DNA of 9,981 nucleotides from Rhodobacterales bacterium UBA5972 (GCA_002430125.1 DJBQ01000152.1:3304-13284), one strand, 5' to 3'. Positions 1 to 7,891 are shown, counted from the first letter of the stretch. Program-made: numbers and translations. The notes: generated from the letters alone by a model not told the origin.

Positions 1-756
1 GAAATGGGCATCGAAATGGTCGATTTCAAACAAATGGTCTATGTGCAGGAACGCGCTCAATACGAACCGCGCGACGAAGTTGAAGATGGCGTGACCATTC
101 TGGACATTTCCGGCACCGAACTGCGCCGCCGCTTGGCGGAAGGTTTGGAAATCCCAGACTGGTTCAGCTTTCCGACTGTCGTGCAAGAACTCCGCCGCAC
201 CCGCCCACCGCGGGCCAAGCAAGGCTTTACGGTGTTTTTCACCGGCTTTTCAGGCTCGGGCAAATCAACCATCGCCAACGCTTTGATGGTCAAGCTGATG
301 GAAATGGGCGGCCGTCCTGTCACGCTGCTGGACGGGGATCTGGTGCGTAAGAACCTGTCGTCAGAACTGGGTTTCAGCAAAGTACACCGCGATCTGAACA
401 TTCGCCGGATCGGTTATGTCGCAAGCGAAATCACCAAAAACGGCGGCATTGCGATCTGCGCGCCAATCGCACCCTATGCCACAACCCGCCGTGCCGTGCG
501 TGAAGATGTCGAAGCTTTTGGAGCCTTTGTTGAAGTCCATATCGCCACCTCGATCGAAGAATGCGAACGTCGGGATCGCAAGGGGCTTTACAAGTTGGCG
601 CGTGAAGGCAAGATCAAGGAATTCACGGGCATTTCAGACCCTTATGACGTGCCGGAAAACCCGGAACTGAGCATTGAAACCGAAAATTCCGATGTTGATA
701 ACTGCGCTCATCAGGTGATCCTGAAACTTGAAAACATGGGCTTGATCGCGGGCTGA
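1..756 (+). CDS. cysC: Bifunctional sulfate adenylyltransferase / adenylylsulfate kinase, 3' part
   Basis: Open at the left edge: the reading frame begins with the first base of the window, and the ATG at position 4 is internal, not the start. Numbering from that Met, residues 1-65 are the C-terminal end of ATP sulfurylase (ISGTELRRRL at 35-44, then a WFSFP segment). From residue about 75 an APS kinase domain follows: P-loop GFSGSGKST at 81-89, LLDGD at 108-112, the HRDLNIRRIGYVA segment near 128-140, and a lid-like region ending KEFTGISDPYDVPENPEL. ATP sulfurylase makes APS from sulfate and ATP, and APS kinase phosphorylates APS to PAPS, the activated sulfate used for assimilation and sulfation; both act in the cytosol. 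The Sat-CysC fusion is common in Rhodobacterales. The stop TGA (754-756) shares its last base with the ATG of the next gene. The kinase part appears intact. Confidence 0.95.
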   Translation, partial: EMGIEMVDFKQMVYVQERAQYEPRDEVEDGVTILDISGTELRRRLAEGLEIPDWFSFPTVVQELRRTRPPRAKQGFTVFFTGFSGSGKSTIANALMVKLMEMGGRPVTLLDGDLVRKNLSSELGFSKVHRDLNIRRIGYVASEITKNGGIAICAPIAPYATTRRAVREDVEAFGAFVEVHIATSIEECERRDRKGLYKLAREGKIKEFTGISDPYDVPENPELSIETENSDVDNCAHQVILKLENMGLIAG

Positions 757-1472
757 TGGTGCGCCCGGTCGCGCTGATCTTTGATGTATTCGGAACCCTT
801 GTGGACTGGCGCACATCAATTGCGCGCCAGGTCGCGGCGGCTTTTGCGGCCAAAGGGAAAAGTGTTGACGCCACAGGTTTTGCCGATCTGTGGCGGGCAC
901 AATATGATCCGTCTATGGACCCAATCCGATCAGGCAGTCGCGCCTATATCGCGCTTGACCATCTGCATCTGGAATCACTTGCGACGGTTCTGACGGCTTA
1001 TAAGGCAACCAGCTTTTTCACGGCATCCGAGCAGCGCGATCTTGCCCGCGCGTGGGAACGCCTTGATCCGTGGCCAGACAGTGCTGCTGCCCTTTTGTCA
1101 TTGCGTCAGGTTGCGCTGTTGGCCCCATGTTCGAACGGGTCGATTGCGTTGATCAGCCGCTTGTCGCGTCACGCAGCTTTTCAATGGGACTGTGTTCTGG
1201 GGGCGCAAATCGCGCATAATTACAAACCACACCCGTCGGTTTATCTAGCCAGTTGTGCGGCCTTGGGCCTGCCGCCCGAACAGGTGATGATGGTTGCTTG
1301 TCACAATAGTGATCTGGCAGCCGCCGCCGCTTTGGGCCTGCAAACCGGGTTTTTCCCGCGGGGTCGCGAGCACGGCCCAAACCAGCAATTCGATCTGGCA
1401 GCGCGTGGTGACTGGACAATTGTGGCTCGCGATCTGGCCGATCTATCGGCAATTTTGACAAAAGCCCCGTGA
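756..1472 (+). CDS. HAD-superfamily hydrolase, haloacid dehalogenase type II-like
   Basis: A 238-residue protein, the usual size for this family. Motif I is FDVFGTLVDW with the likely nucleophile D10 and T14. LWRAQY places R47 where L-2-haloacid dehalogenases have their carboxylate-binding Arg. Motif II is SNG at 126-128, motif III has K157 in YKPHPSVY, and motif IV is ACHNSDLAAAAALGL with D186. The second motif-I Asp of phosphatases is replaced by Phe, as in dehalogenases. In motif IV the Ser and Asn of the characterised L-DEX enzymes appear as Ala and His (ACHNSD), a variant I associate with a large uncharacterised subgroup, so dehalogenation of L-2-haloacids is possible but not proven. The ATG overlaps the upstream stop by one base (TGATG), implying co-transcription and probable translational coupling with the sulfate-activation gene. 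I see no separate strong ribosome-binding site. Confidence 0.85.
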   Translation: MVRPVALIFDVFGTLVDWRTSIARQVAAAFAAKGKSVDATGFADLWRAQYDPSMDPIRSGSRAYIALDHLHLESLATVLTAYKATSFFTASEQRDLARAWERLDPWPDSAAALLSLRQVALLAPCSNGSIALISRLSRHAAFQWDCVLGAQIAHNYKPHPSVYLASCAALGLPPEQVMMVACHNSDLAAAAALGLQTGFFPRGREHGPNQQFDLAARGDWTIVARDLADLSAILTKAP

Positions 1473-1507
1473 CAGAGGCGGGTAACTGGGCTAAATCGCC
1501 TGCCAAC

Positions 1508-1584
1508 GACTCCTTAGCTCAACCGGATAGAGCAGCTGCCTTCTAAGCAGCAGGTTACAGGTTCGAGTCCTGTAGGGGTCGCCA
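1508..1584 (+). tRNA. trnR-UCU: tRNA-Arg (anticodon UCU)
   Basis: A complete 77-base cloverleaf can be folded. The acceptor stem pairs GACTCCT (1508-1514) with AGGGGTC, including one G-T pair, followed by discriminator G and an encoded CCA. The D stem is GCTC/GAGC. The anticodon stem is GCTGC/GCAGC around the loop CTTCTAA, giving anticodon TCT, which reads AGA/AGG arginine codons. The T arm is ACAGG/CCTGT with loop TTCGAGT. It begins 35 bases after the HAD gene. A perfect TTGACA at 1455-1460, inside the end of that gene, could be a -35 element, but I see no matching -10 at normal spacing, so the promoter is undecided. Confidence 0.97.
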
Positions 1585-1702
1585 TTTTCAACAACCAGCA
1601 CTAATGTATTGAACGCAGCAATTTGCATATAGCAGACAAAGCGTCATGTGTTGTTTCCGGCGGACTATTTTGTCCTGACCAGACCTGAGCAGAAAGCGTG
1701 AA

Positions 1703-2353
1703 ATGAACAAATCGATAATTGCCGGAGCAACAGGCTTGGTTGGCACCAAGCTACTAAGGGCACTTGAGGCCAAGGGCGATCAGGTGGTTGTATTAGCACG
1801 GCGGCCCATTCCGGACCTCGCTGAAAATACCAGATGGGTGCAAACAGATTTTGACGGTTTGGTTCTCGGTGGAAATTTGCCACCATGCAACCATGTCTAT
1901 ATCTGTCTTGGAACAACAATGGCGAAGGCAGGCAGCAAAGATGCTTTCTGGAAAGTTGACTTTGAATACTGTCTGGCCGTCGCAAAAAGAGCACGTGAAG
2001 CTGGCGCCACAACTCTCAGCCTGATTTCTTCGGTTGGGGCTGATGCTGCATCCAAAAATTTCTATTTGCACACCAAGGGTTCTTTGGAGAATGCGATTGC
2101 GACGCTCGATTTTCCCAGGGTCAATATCTATCGTCCCGGTCTGCTACTGGGGAACCGAACTGAAAGACGACCGCTTGAGGCGCTTGGTATCATTCTGTTT
2201 AGGGCAATTAGCCCGCTGCTTGTTGGCAGCTTGCAGAAGTACCGCGGCATTGACGTTGAATTGCTTGCATCATCAATGGTCGAGAATGCCAACGACACCC
2301 GCACGCCGGAAGGCATCAACTACTTCCATTTCAGGGACATCAGGCGTCGTTAG
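1703..2353 (+). CDS. Atypical SDR / NAD(P)H-binding oxidoreductase, TIP30 (HTATIP2)-like
   Basis: A 216-residue Rossmann-fold protein. The dinucleotide-binding motif GATGLVG lies at 8-14, right after the first beta strand. ICLGTT at 67-72 corresponds to the second conserved turn, SSVGAD is at 109-114, the active-site pattern is Y121-xxx-K125 (FYLHTKG), and RPGLLLG is at 144-150. The combination SSxGAD, FYLxxKG and RPGxLL is the signature I know from the CC3/TIP30 group of atypical short-chain dehydrogenases, often annotated as nucleoside-diphosphate-sugar epimerase-like. The substrate is unknown. There is no signal peptide or membrane anchor. The start is the first ATG giving the complete Rossmann strand, preceded by a weak AGAAAG. 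It sits alone between a tRNA gene and the convergent gap gene, and looks a little more AT-rich than its neighbours by eye. Confidence 0.8.
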   Translation: MNKSIIAGATGLVGTKLLRALEAKGDQVVVLARRPIPDLAENTRWVQTDFDGLVLGGNLPPCNHVYICLGTTMAKAGSKDAFWKVDFEYCLAVAKRAREAGATTLSLISSVGADAASKNFYLHTKGSLENAIATLDFPRVNIYRPGLLLGNRTERRPLEALGIILFRAISPLLVGSLQKYRGIDVELLASSMVENANDTRTPEGINYFHFRDIRRR

Positions 2354-2446
2354 TCTTTGTGCGCGAATTTCCTCAAGCTTCTGGAGATTTTGATCTATCG
2401 GCTTTAACGATGCCCGTCAGGGGCGGCTAAACCGAAAACATTTCCA

Positions 2447-3496
2447 CTATTCCGCAGCGACCGCAATTGCGGCATTCGCCACCGTGTCGGCTTTAGCGGC
2501 AAGATTGGCCATCAGGCGCCCGGTATCCAGCATACGATTGGAAAAACCCCATTCGTTATCATACCAACTGACTACCCGAACCAAGCCTTCGCGCGTGACA
2601 CTGGTCTGGGCAGGCGCAAAGCATGAGGAATGCGGGTTGTGGTTGAAGTCAATGGAAACAAGAGGTTCTGGCTCATAAGATAGAATACCTTTCAGCCGCC
2701 CCTCGGCAGCTTCACGCATCACGGCATTAACGGCACCAATTGTGGTAATCTTTTTTGGCATGAAAACCAGATCGATCATCGATACATTCGGCGTTGGCAC
2801 CCGGATTGCAGAGCCTTCAAGTCGCCCGTCCAGTTGGGGCAAAACCAGCGCAAGGGCGCGAGCAGCACCGGTTGACGTTGGCACCATCGACAAGGCCGCC
2901 GCGCGGGCGCGGTACAGGTCTTTATGGGCCGTATCATGCGATGGTTGATCCCCGGTATAGGAATGGATCGTCGTCATGTATCCGGTTTCGATGCCGAAAT
3001 TCGCATCCAGAACCTGCGCCAGTGGTGCCAGACAATTGGTGGTGCAAGACGCGTTTGAAACGATCAGGTCGCGCGCTGACAGCGTCTCGTGGTTGACGCC
3101 GTAAACCACGGTCTTGTCAGCGCCCTTACCCGGAGCCGAGATCAGCACCCGTTTTGAACCGTTGTTCAAATGCCGCGCTGCCTCGGTGCGGTCGGTAAAG
3201 TGACCTGTGCATTCAAAGGCGACATCGACGTCCCCCCATGGCAAATCTTCCGGATTGCGTTGCGCCGTGACACGGATCACTTTGCCATCAACCACCAGAT
3301 TTTGCCCGTCAACGATGACCTCGGCGGTAAGCCGCCCGTGAATACTGTCGTGTTTCAACAAATGCGCCAGCGTGCCAATCGGGGCCAGATCGTTGATCGC
3401 CACCACCGTGACGTCAGCGCTGCGACTTTCAACAAGACTGCGCAAAACCCCTCGGCCAATGCGGCCGAATCCGTTGATAGCAATTTTGTGGTTCAT
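2447..3496 (-). CDS. gap: Type I glyceraldehyde-3-phosphate dehydrogenase
   Basis: A 349-residue enzyme of normal family length, somewhat extended at the C-terminus by an Ala-rich tail. It oxidises glyceraldehyde-3-phosphate with phosphate and NAD(P) to 1,3-bisphosphoglycerate in glycolysis, or the reverse in gluconeogenesis. Visible features are the N-terminal Rossmann motif INGFGRIGR, INDL with D36 (favouring NAD binding), catalytic C151 in SNASCTTNC, H178 in TTIHSYT, substrate-binding STG at 208-210, and WYDNEWGFSNRM near the end. The segment after the catalytic His (GDQPSHDTAHKDLYRARAAA) resembles the GapB-like branch more than the classic QKTVDGPS form, so cofactor use is not settled. 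Translation starts at 3496 behind a good AAGGAA ribosome-binding site (3505-3510, 8 bases away). The gene faces away from a LacI-family regulator gene, and a palindromic operator lies 29 bases upstream of its start. Confidence 0.97.
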   Translation of the reverse strand: MNHKIAINGFGRIGRGVLRSLVESRSADVTVVAINDLAPIGTLAHLLKHDSIHGRLTAEVIVDGQNLVVDGKVIRVTAQRNPEDLPWGDVDVAFECTGHFTDRTEAARHLNNGSKRVLISAPGKGADKTVVYGVNHETLSARDLIVSNASCTTNCLAPLAQVLDANFGIETGYMTTIHSYTGDQPSHDTAHKDLYRARAAALSMVPTSTGAARALALVLPQLDGRLEGSAIRVPTPNVSMIDLVFMPKKITTIGAVNAVMREAAEGRLKGILSYEPEPLVSIDFNHNPHSSCFAPAQTSVTREGLVRVVSWYDNEWGFSNRMLDTGRLMANLAAKADTVANAAIAVAAE

Positions 3497-3525
3497 AACT
3501 GTGGTTCCTTGGCAGCACAGATACC

Positions 3526-3537
3526 GTTAGCGCTAAC
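3526..3537. promoter_or_regulatory. Candidate LacI-family operator in the gap/regulator intergenic region
   Basis: A perfect 12-bp palindrome, GTTAGCGCTAAC, centred between 3531 and 3532, in the 131-bp divergent region (3497-3627). A central CG flanked by short symmetric arms is the typical form of LacI/PurR/GntR-type operators. It ends 29 bases before the gap start codon and about 90 bases before the regulator start, so binding would be expected to affect gap more directly, by roadblock or promoter occlusion. AT-rich DNA at 3541-3560 on its promoter-proximal side for gap may hold the gap promoter, but I cannot assign -35/-10 boxes with confidence. Assignment to the neighbouring regulator is inference from adjacency. 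Confidence 0.7.
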
Positions 3538-3627
3538 AACCATATTTTTTCTAAGAAATCAAGCCCCTTGTGAACCCCCTTTTGACCGCGCTACTGTTAC
3601 GGAACGGAAAATTACGGAAAGCCTATT

Positions 3628-4632
3628 ATGGCGCGAAAACCTACGCTGCGTGATGTCGCCAATGCCGCCAATGTCAGCGAAATGACGGTATCGCGCGCGC
3701 TGCGCCATGGTACGGAAGTGTCGGAAAAGACCCGCGGCAGGATTGCTGGAATCGCGACCAAACTTGGATATGTGCCAAACCGCATTGCCGGGGCTTTGGC
3801 CTCGCGCTCGGTCAATCTGGTTGGCGTTGTGGTGCCGTCCCTTAGCAGCCACGTCTTTCCTGAGGTACTGTCGGGCCTTACGGACGGGCTGGCAGGCAGC
3901 CCGATGCAACCAGTTATCGGCGTTTCCGGCTACGATTTAGTGACCGAAGAAGGTGTCATTCGCGAAATGCTGTCGTGGCGACCGGCGGGGCTGGTCGTGG
4001 CCGGGCTCGAACACAGTGACACCGCGCGCAAGATGATGGCGAATGCGGGCATTCCAGTTGTTGAAATCATGGACACTGACGGAACCCCGATAGAATATTG
4101 CGTGGGCATTTCGCATCTAAAGGCCGGGCGACTGATGGCCGCCGATATCCTGAACCGGGGGTATCGCAATATCGGCTTTATCGGCACCAAGCTGCAGCAT
4201 GATTTTCGGGCGCAAAAACGCCTGCGCGGCTTTACCGAAACATTGACCGAAAGCGGCGTGTCGCTCGCCGGACAGGCACTGTATTCTCAGGCGTCTTCCA
4301 TCGCAAAAGGCCGCGAGATGACAGCCAGTTTACTGGCGACCGCACCCGACCTCCAATGTATCTATTATTCCAGCGATGTGATGGCGATTGGCGGGCTTAT
4401 GCATTGCCTGGCCAGTGGTTTGTCAATCCCTGGCGACCTTGCCCTAGCAGGGTTTAATAACCTTGAACTGCTGAACGGACTGCCAATTCGGCTGGCAACG
4501 ACCAACTCATTCCGCTCCGAGATTGGTCGCAAGGCCGCCGAACTGATTTTGACCGCCGCTGGCGGCGGTTCAATGCCACCCGACAAAATCACCCAATTTC
4601 AACCTATCGTGGAGATCGGTGACTCGTTGTAA
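3628..4632 (+). CDS. LacI-family transcriptional regulator, GntR (gluconate)-like
   Basis: A 334-residue repressor of standard LacI-family length. The N-terminal helix-turn-helix covers about residues 7-26 (LRDVANAANVSEMTVSRALR). A hinge region is near 50-62, and a periplasmic-binding-protein-like effector domain covers about 65-330, including GVVVPSLSSHVFPEVLSG, LSWRPAGLVV, GIPVVEIMD and the RGYRNIGFIG segment. The pattern VSEMTVSR, PSLSSxVFxEVLxG and IPVVEIMD is close to the E. coli gluconate repressor GntR as I recall it, so a gluconate or related sugar-acid effector is a reasonable guess, not shown. ATG 3628 is preceded by GGAAAG (3616-3621). It is divergent from gap; control of gap, possibly linked to Entner-Doudoroff flux, and autoregulation are inferred. 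It converges with ybbP, 35 bases apart. Confidence 0.93.
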   Translation: MARKPTLRDVANAANVSEMTVSRALRHGTEVSEKTRGRIAGIATKLGYVPNRIAGALASRSVNLVGVVVPSLSSHVFPEVLSGLTDGLAGSPMQPVIGVSGYDLVTEEGVIREMLSWRPAGLVVAGLEHSDTARKMMANAGIPVVEIMDTDGTPIEYCVGISHLKAGRLMAADILNRGYRNIGFIGTKLQHDFRAQKRLRGFTETLTESGVSLAGQALYSQASSIAKGREMTASLLATAPDLQCIYYSSDVMAIGGLMHCLASGLSIPGDLALAGFNNLELLNGLPIRLATTNSFRSEIGRKAAELILTAAGGGSMPPDKITQFQPIVEIGDSL

Positions 4633-4646
4633 GAAAGCCCGCTTTT

Positions 4647-4670
4647 TAGACCCCGGCGTCTTTGGGTCTA
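4647..4670. terminator. Hairpin between convergent regulator and permease genes (possible bidirectional terminator)
   Basis: TAGACCC (4647-4653) pairs with GGGTCTA (4664-4670) as a 7-bp stem with a 10-base loop; the right arm contains the ybbP stop codon. The position between two converging genes suits a terminator, but neither side carries a convincing T-tract, so intrinsic termination is uncertain. Confidence 0.35.
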
Positions 4671-7199
4671 TTCACGTGCCCGCAGAATACCGGCGGGGCG
4701 CGCTGCCAAGGGCCGCCAAGCGAAATAAAGGCCCGCACCAAGGGTGACCAATGCCCCACCCAGAACGATGCTGATCGCCGATATGGGTTCAAAGTGATAG
4801 GTGGTTTCCATCACAAACCGCATGACGCCCCAGCCTGCCGCCGCCCCTGCAAAGATCGCAACAAGACCTGCGGCTGCGCCCAAAATTGCTGAACGCAGTG
4901 CAAAGCTGAACAGGATTTGGCCGCGGGTTGCACCGACTGTTTTCAATATCGCAGCCTCGTATTCGCGCGCCCGTTCGCCGGCGGCTGCGGCACCGATCAG
5001 CACCACAAATCCGGTAATCAATGTGGCAATCGCCGCATAGGACGTGGCCGCTGCTATGCTGCCCAAAGCTTCAACCACTTGATCTATGGCGTCTTTCACC
5101 CGGATCGCGGTGATATTCGGGAAGGTGTTGCCAAGGTCACGCAGCAGTTTCCCTTCGGCATTCTCGTTGACGTAAACCGTCGCGATATTTGTGTGTGGTG
5201 CCGATTTCAGGGCATTGGCATTCATTGTCAGCACGAAACCGATCCCGGCAGTGGAAAAATCCACGATGCGAAAGCTGGCTATTTTGGCCTCGATATCGCG
5301 GCCAAGGATGTTGACGGTAATCATGTCGCCGAGTTTCAGGCCAAGTTCGCTGCCTTCTTCCTCAGCAAAGCTGACCAATGGCGGTCCGTTGTAATCCAAG
5401 GGCCACCATTCGCCTTTGGTTATTTGGGTTTTTGCTGGTATTGCGTCGGCATAGGTCACACCACGGTCGCCGGAAATAACCCAGTGATCGCCCGCAACTT
5501 CGCGCGCTGGCCGTCCATTTATACGGGTAATAACGCCGCGCAGCATCGGCACGGTATCCACCCGGGAAACATCAGCATCGCCTTGGGTGCGGGCCAGAAA
5601 CCCTTCCAACTGATCTGGCTGAATATCAACGAAAAAGAACGATGGCGCGATATCTGGCAATTCATCTGCGATTGCGCCGCGCAGGTTGGCATCGATCTGG
5701 CCAATCGCCGCCAGAACCGACAGGCCCAGACCCAGTGACAGGATCACCGAACTGGCCTCGCTTTGCGGCCCACCGACGGCCCCAAAGGCCAGTCTGAGGG
5801 CAGTTTTGCCGCGCAACAAACCGGTTTTGGCCAGTCGGCGGGATAAGTATTTCACGGCCATTGCTGCCAGCACCAGCACCACCATCGCTGCCACGATACC
5901 GCCAAGCGTCCACATGGCCAGTTTTGGGACTGATGCATAGGCCAGACTGACCCCGATCAATGCCGCAAGAACACCTGCAGTTAACAAGACGTAAACCGGG
6001 CGCGGCCAAAACGCGATGCGGTTGACGCTATCGCGAAACAGGGCCGCCGGGCGTATGTTTTCAGTGCGGGCAATTGGCCATAGCGTGAACAGCAATGCTG
6101 TCAAAATGCCGTAAGACGCGGCCTCGGCCAAGGGGGACCAGTGGATTGAAAAATCTGCTGGCAAGGGCAGTTGTGCTGCAATCAAGGGGGCGAACAAGAA
6201 CGGTACAGCCGCACCAAGAACGAGGCCCAGAGTTATACCGATCAGCGACAGAAACCCGATTTGCAGGAAATATATCCAGAAAATCGTACGCCCCTCGGCC
6301 CCCAAGGTTTTCAGTGTGGCGATCACACTGGTTTTGGTTTCCAGATAGGTTCGCACTGCTGCAGAAACCCCGATCCCGCCGACCGCCAAACCTGCCAGAC
6401 CGACCAGAACCAGAAATGACGCGATGCGTTCCACGAAACGTTCGATCCCCGGCGCGCCATTGCGTTTGTCGCGCCAGCGCATGCCGGTATCGCGAAACAG
6501 GCTGTTCGCGTTGTCTTGCAAGGCTTTGATATCGGCGTCAGGCGGCAGCCGCATCCGGTAATAGCTGTCAAACAACGTCCCCGGCCCCAGCAGGCCGGAC
6601 GCCTGCAAATCCTGCGCGCGGACGATTGTGCGTGGTGCAAAGCTGAAATCAGCGGCGCTGTCGGGTTCTTTTATCACCAGCGCGCTAAGCCGAAAATCCT
6701 GACTGCCAAGGCGGAAGGTATCGCCAACCGAAAGGCCCAGACGGTCTGCCAGCACCCGGCCGGCAATTGCGCTGGGGATGCCATCTTGGGGCGTCAACGC
6801 CGCTGCCAGCGTCATGTCAGGCGACAGGCTGACGGTGCCATAGATCGGGTAAAGGCTGTCTATTGCCTTGACCTCGGTCAGGGCGCGTTGGCTGTTGTCG
6901 CCTTTTCCGGTGACGGCCATCGAGCGGAATTTGACGATTTCTGACACGGTGCTGGCGTTGATTTTCAGCCAAGCCTGTTCGGCGTCTGAGGCATAGCGAT
7001 AGACAAACTCCATCTCGGCGTCACCACCAAGGATGGTGGCGCCTTCGTTGCGCAAGCCCTGTTCGATCGCGGTGCGGACCGATCCAACCGCAGCAATCGC
7101 AGCGATGCCAAGGATCAGGCAGGCCAGAAAAATCCGGAAATCTTTGAGGCCGCCGCGCAGTTCCCGCCTTGCAATCCGCGCAGCGATACCAAAACTCAT
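4668..7199 (-). CDS. ybbP: ABC transporter permease, YbbP family (two FtsX domains)
   Basis: An 843-residue integral membrane protein with the YbbP architecture. There is one transmembrane helix near 21-42 and a large extracytoplasmic domain at about 43-257. Next come a first FtsX core (helices near 258-283, 306-345 and 361-378), helices near 402-422, 429-449 and 484-502, and a second extracytoplasmic domain at about 503-715. A second FtsX core (helices near 716-740, 766-793 and 806-827) ends the protein, for about ten helices in all. It pairs with the ATPase encoded just upstream: its ATG overlaps that gene's TGA as ATGA (7196-7199), implying translational coupling. In E. coli the YbbAP complex works with the periplasmic esterase TesA and is thought to extract hydrophobic or lipid compounds from the inner membrane. 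The same three genes are together here. I see no truncation. Confidence 0.93.
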   Translation of the reverse strand: MSFGIAARIARRELRGGLKDFRIFLACLILGIAAIAAVGSVRTAIEQGLRNEGATILGGDAEMEFVYRYASDAEQAWLKINASTVSEIVKFRSMAVTGKGDNSQRALTEVKAIDSLYPIYGTVSLSPDMTLAAALTPQDGIPSAIAGRVLADRLGLSVGDTFRLGSQDFRLSALVIKEPDSAADFSFAPRTIVRAQDLQASGLLGPGTLFDSYYRMRLPPDADIKALQDNANSLFRDTGMRWRDKRNGAPGIERFVERIASFLVLVGLAGLAVGGIGVSAAVRTYLETKTSVIATLKTLGAEGRTIFWIYFLQIGFLSLIGITLGLVLGAAVPFLFAPLIAAQLPLPADFSIHWSPLAEAASYGILTALLFTLWPIARTENIRPAALFRDSVNRIAFWPRPVYVLLTAGVLAALIGVSLAYASVPKLAMWTLGGIVAAMVVLVLAAMAVKYLSRRLAKTGLLRGKTALRLAFGAVGGPQSEASSVILSLGLGLSVLAAIGQIDANLRGAIADELPDIAPSFFFVDIQPDQLEGFLARTQGDADVSRVDTVPMLRGVITRINGRPAREVAGDHWVISGDRGVTYADAIPAKTQITKGEWWPLDYNGPPLVSFAEEEGSELGLKLGDMITVNILGRDIEAKIASFRIVDFSTAGIGFVLTMNANALKSAPHTNIATVYVNENAEGKLLRDLGNTFPNITAIRVKDAIDQVVEALGSIAAATSYAAIATLITGFVVLIGAAAAGERAREYEAAILKTVGATRGQILFSFALRSAILGAAAGLVAIFAGAAAGWGVMRFVMETTYHFEPISAISIVLGGALVTLGAGLYFAWRPLAARPAGILRARE

Positions 7200-7891
7200 T
7201 GCGCGGCCTCGGCTGTGGCTGTTTCCTCGATCCGGCCGTCTTTCAGGCGCACCACGCGGTCACAGCGCGCTGCAAGTTCGCGCGAGTGCGTAACCAAAAC
7301 CAGCGTGGCAGCAAACCGGTCTGACAGATCAAACAGCAGTTTCACGATTGCGTCCGATGTTTCGCCGTCAAGGTTGCCGGTTGGTTCATCCGCCAGCAGG
7401 ATTTTCGGGCGCGGTGCTGCGGCACGGGCCAAGGCCACGCGTTGCTGTTCACCACCAGAAAGCTGGGCTGGATAATGATCAACGCGCGTCCCCAAGCCAA
7501 CCAGTTCCAGTTCCGCCCGCGCCCGTTCAAACGCATCCCTATGCCCGGCCAATTCCAAAGGTGTCGCCACATTTTCAAGCGCGGTCATGGTGGGGATCAG
7601 GTGGAAGGACTGAAAGACCACCCCCATATTGTCACGGCGAAACCGCGCCAGTGCGTCTTCGTTCATCGCACTCAGGTTTTGACCAAGGGCCGTGACCGTG
7701 CCACTGGTGGCTTTTTCCAGGCCGCCCAGCAGCATCAAAAGCGATGACTTGCCTGATCCCGATGGCCCGACCAGCCCAAGCGCCTTACCGCGCTCGACAT
7801 CCAGATCAATTCCGTTCAGGATATTGACAGGGCCAGCATTGCCCATAAGTACCAGCCGAACGTCCCTCAGCGATAGAATTGCGTCCGACAT
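7196..7891 (-). CDS. ybbA: ABC transporter ATP-binding protein, YbbA family
   Basis: A 231-residue ATPase of the LolD/MacB-like class with all catalytic motifs: Walker A GPSGSGKS at 42-49, Q-loop Q94 (VVFQSFHLIP), signature LSGGEQQ at 144-150, Walker B ILLADEP at 164-170, D-loop NLD at 173-175 and switch H202. It should power the YbbP permease at the cytoplasmic membrane. The frame stays open to an ATG at 7948, but I choose the ATG at 7891. It is preceded by a strong AAGGAGT (7901-7907) at 9 bases, and family similarity begins with ILSLRDVRL, whereas the extra 19 residues do not resemble the family. This start overlaps the opposite-strand tesA start by two bases (CATG, 7889-7892). Confidence 0.93.
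   Translation of the reverse strand: MSDAILSLRDVRLVLMGNAGPVNILNGIDLDVERGKALGLVGPSGSGKSSLLMLLGGLEKATSGTVTALGQNLSAMNEDALARFRRDNMGVVFQSFHLIPTMTALENVATPLELAGHRDAFERARAELELVGLGTRVDHYPAQLSGGEQQRVALARAAAPRPKILLADEPTGNLDGETSDAIVKLLFDLSDRFAATLVLVTHSRELAARCDRVVRLKDGRIEETATAEAAQ

Noticed and set aside
1455..1460. TTGACA as the -35 of a tRNA-Arg promoter
   Set aside because: No acceptable -10 hexamer lies 16-18 bases downstream; it may be chance within coding sequence, so it is only mentioned in the tRNA entry.
1585..1702. Small gene or RNA in the tRNA to oxidoreductase gap
   Set aside because: No open frame with a start and ribosome-binding site, and no strong hairpin, could be found in these 118 bases.
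2412..2424. Possible terminator hairpin GCCC/GGGC between the TIP30-like gene and gap
   Set aside because: Only four base pairs, with no T-tract on either side.
3170..3685. Plus-strand reading frame (171 codons) across the gap 5' half, intergenic region and regulator start
   Set aside because: It overlaps two certain genes and the operator region, and the translation resembles no known protein.
4917..5738. Long plus-strand reading frame (273 codons) opposite ybbP
   Set aside because: It is antisense to the well-supported permease gene, shows no recognisable domain, and follows from codon bias on the other strand.
7692..7889. 66-codon N-terminal extension of tesA
   Set aside because: It is antisense to ybbA and would place the signal peptide internally; the ATG at 7890 gives a normal secreted TesA.
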